Source: Actinomycetota bacterium (GTDB lineage: Bacteria; Actinomycetota; Acidimicrobiia; Acidimicrobiales; Microtrichaceae). Taken from it: DNA of 5,563 nt. Shown piece after piece: positions 4,885 through 5,563 of this stretch. Below the pieces are notes generated by a model. The model did not search any database and was not told the DNA's origin. It saw only the letters and a list, made by a program, of their open reading frames with translations. Within the stretch, counting starts at the first letter, position 1; every line of letters starts with the position of its first letter. The stretch spans positions 1 through 5,563 of the forward strand of contig WLLG01000167.1 of assembly GCA_009700815.1 (NCBI GenBank). Reading direction: 5' to 3'. Made by a program: the position numbers and the translations under genes.

Positions 4885-5563
4885 ATGTCTTCTATGCAGC
4901 TTGGCAATATTGCAAACCCCGAAGCCTTCATCAACGGAAAGCCTCTTGATGGCATCCGAATTTTAGCAGCGGAGCAGATGCAGGCTCTGCCCTATGCCAC
5001 CCAATTACTTGCGCGCCTTGGAGCCGAGGTGGTCAAAGTTGAACATCCGACCCAAGGGGAATCCGGACGGGGGGCCTTACCGGCCATGCACGACCCTCAA
5101 GGCAGGCTCGTGGGCGCGACCTTTCTGCGAAATAACTTAAATAAGCGCTCCGTGGGAATCGATTTAAAAACCGAGCAGGGCCGGGAGCTTTTCTTGGACC
5201 TAGCTGGCGAGTTTGATGTTGTCGCCGAGAACTTCAAGGCCGGCACCATGGATCGTCTGGGTCTTGGGTACGAGGTGTTTGCCAAGCGCTTCCCCACAAT
5301 GATCTATGTATCGGTGTCTGGTTTTGGCAACCTTGGAGAATCCCCGTACCAAGCTTGGCCGGCCTATGCAATGGTCCCCGAAGCAATGTCGGGCCTCTAC
5401 GAGTACGCCCGCCAAGATGGCGAACCGCCGCGGGTGATTCCGGCAGGTGCCCTCGGAGATATCAGCTCAGCGCTGTTTGCAGTCATTGGAATCCTTGCAG
5501 CTATTCGCCATAGAGATTCGACGGGAATGGGTCAGTACGTTGATGTTGCGATGCTGGATTCCA
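4885..5563 (+). CDS. Class III CoA-transferase (CaiB/BaiF family), 3' end missing
   Basis: The frame is open from ATG at 4885 to the right edge (226 codons plus one base). The N-terminus has the family signature LDGIRILAAEQMQALPYATQ (21-40) followed by LLARLGAEVVKVEHP (41-55). NNLNKRSVGIDLKTEQGREL (83-102), ENFKAGTMDRLGLGYE (115-130) and MIYVSVSGFG (139-148) match the CoA-binding Rossmann core. GALGDISSALFAVIGILAAI (188-207) holds the expected catalytic Asp at 192, equivalent to Asp169 of formyl-CoA transferase. The enzymes move CoA between carboxylic acids in the cytoplasm through aspartyl anhydride and thioester intermediates. The related alpha-methylacyl-CoA racemases share this fold and cannot be excluded without the rest. 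Usual length is about 380-400 residues, so around 40% is missing. An in-frame TGA at 4873 limits the start to ATG 4885 or 4894. Neither has a recognisable ribosome binding site, so coupling to tetR or leaderless initiation is possible. Confidence 0.92.
   Translation, partial: MSSMQLGNIANPEAFINGKPLDGIRILAAEQMQALPYATQLLARLGAEVVKVEHPTQGESGRGALPAMHDPQGRLVGATFLRNNLNKRSVGIDLKTEQGRELFLDLAGEFDVVAENFKAGTMDRLGLGYEVFAKRFPTMIYVSVSGFGNLGESPYQAWPAYAMVPEAMSGLYEYARQDGEPPRVIPAGALGDISSALFAVIGILAAIRHRDSTGMGQYVDVAMLDS

Overview
The window looks like chromosomal DNA from a mid-GC actinobacterium, possibly an uncultured aquatic one. Four signs point that way: a luciferase-like oxidoreductase of the F420-dependent type, an SCP2-type thiolase, a one-polypeptide fusion of an HMG-CoA-synthase-like domain with a DUF35 OB-fold, and a long TetR regulator among acyl-CoA genes. 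Genus cannot be read from the sequence. No RNA genes, mobile elements, CRISPR arrays or plasmid functions were seen.

Left block (1-3833, minus strand): a tightly packed operon read right to left. The order is an HMG-CoA synthase-like/DUF35 fusion (2337-3833), an SCP2-type thiolase (1141-2334), a small protein with a degenerate GGDEF domain (686-1144), and a luciferase-like F420-type oxidoreductase (683 down to the left edge, 3' end missing). The junctions are 2 bp, a 4-bp ATGA overlap and 2 bp, so the four genes are probably co-transcribed and translationally coupled.

Middle (3834-4011): a divergent intergenic region with a 26-bp imperfect inverted repeat, a candidate promoter for the rightward genes and clear ribosome binding sites on both sides. 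It is the obvious control point for both transcripts.

Right block (4012-5563, plus strand): a TetR-family regulator (4012-4848), then 36 bp later a class III (CaiB/BaiF) CoA-transferase cut by the right edge.

How they may work together (inference): the CoA-transferase puts CoA on a carboxylic acid, or acts as an acyl-CoA racemase. The thiolase then works on an acyl-CoA together with the DUF35 fusion, by analogy with the archaeal thiolase/HMG-CoA synthase/DUF35 complex and with the steroid side-chain aldolase Ltp2, which needs a DUF35 partner. The LLM protein supplies a redox step, and TetR senses a pathway acyl-CoA or acid. The substrate is unknown. The most unusual points are the catalytically dead-looking GGDEF protein inside a metabolic operon, and the fusion protein that lacks both the synthase cysteine and all four zinc-ribbon cysteines.
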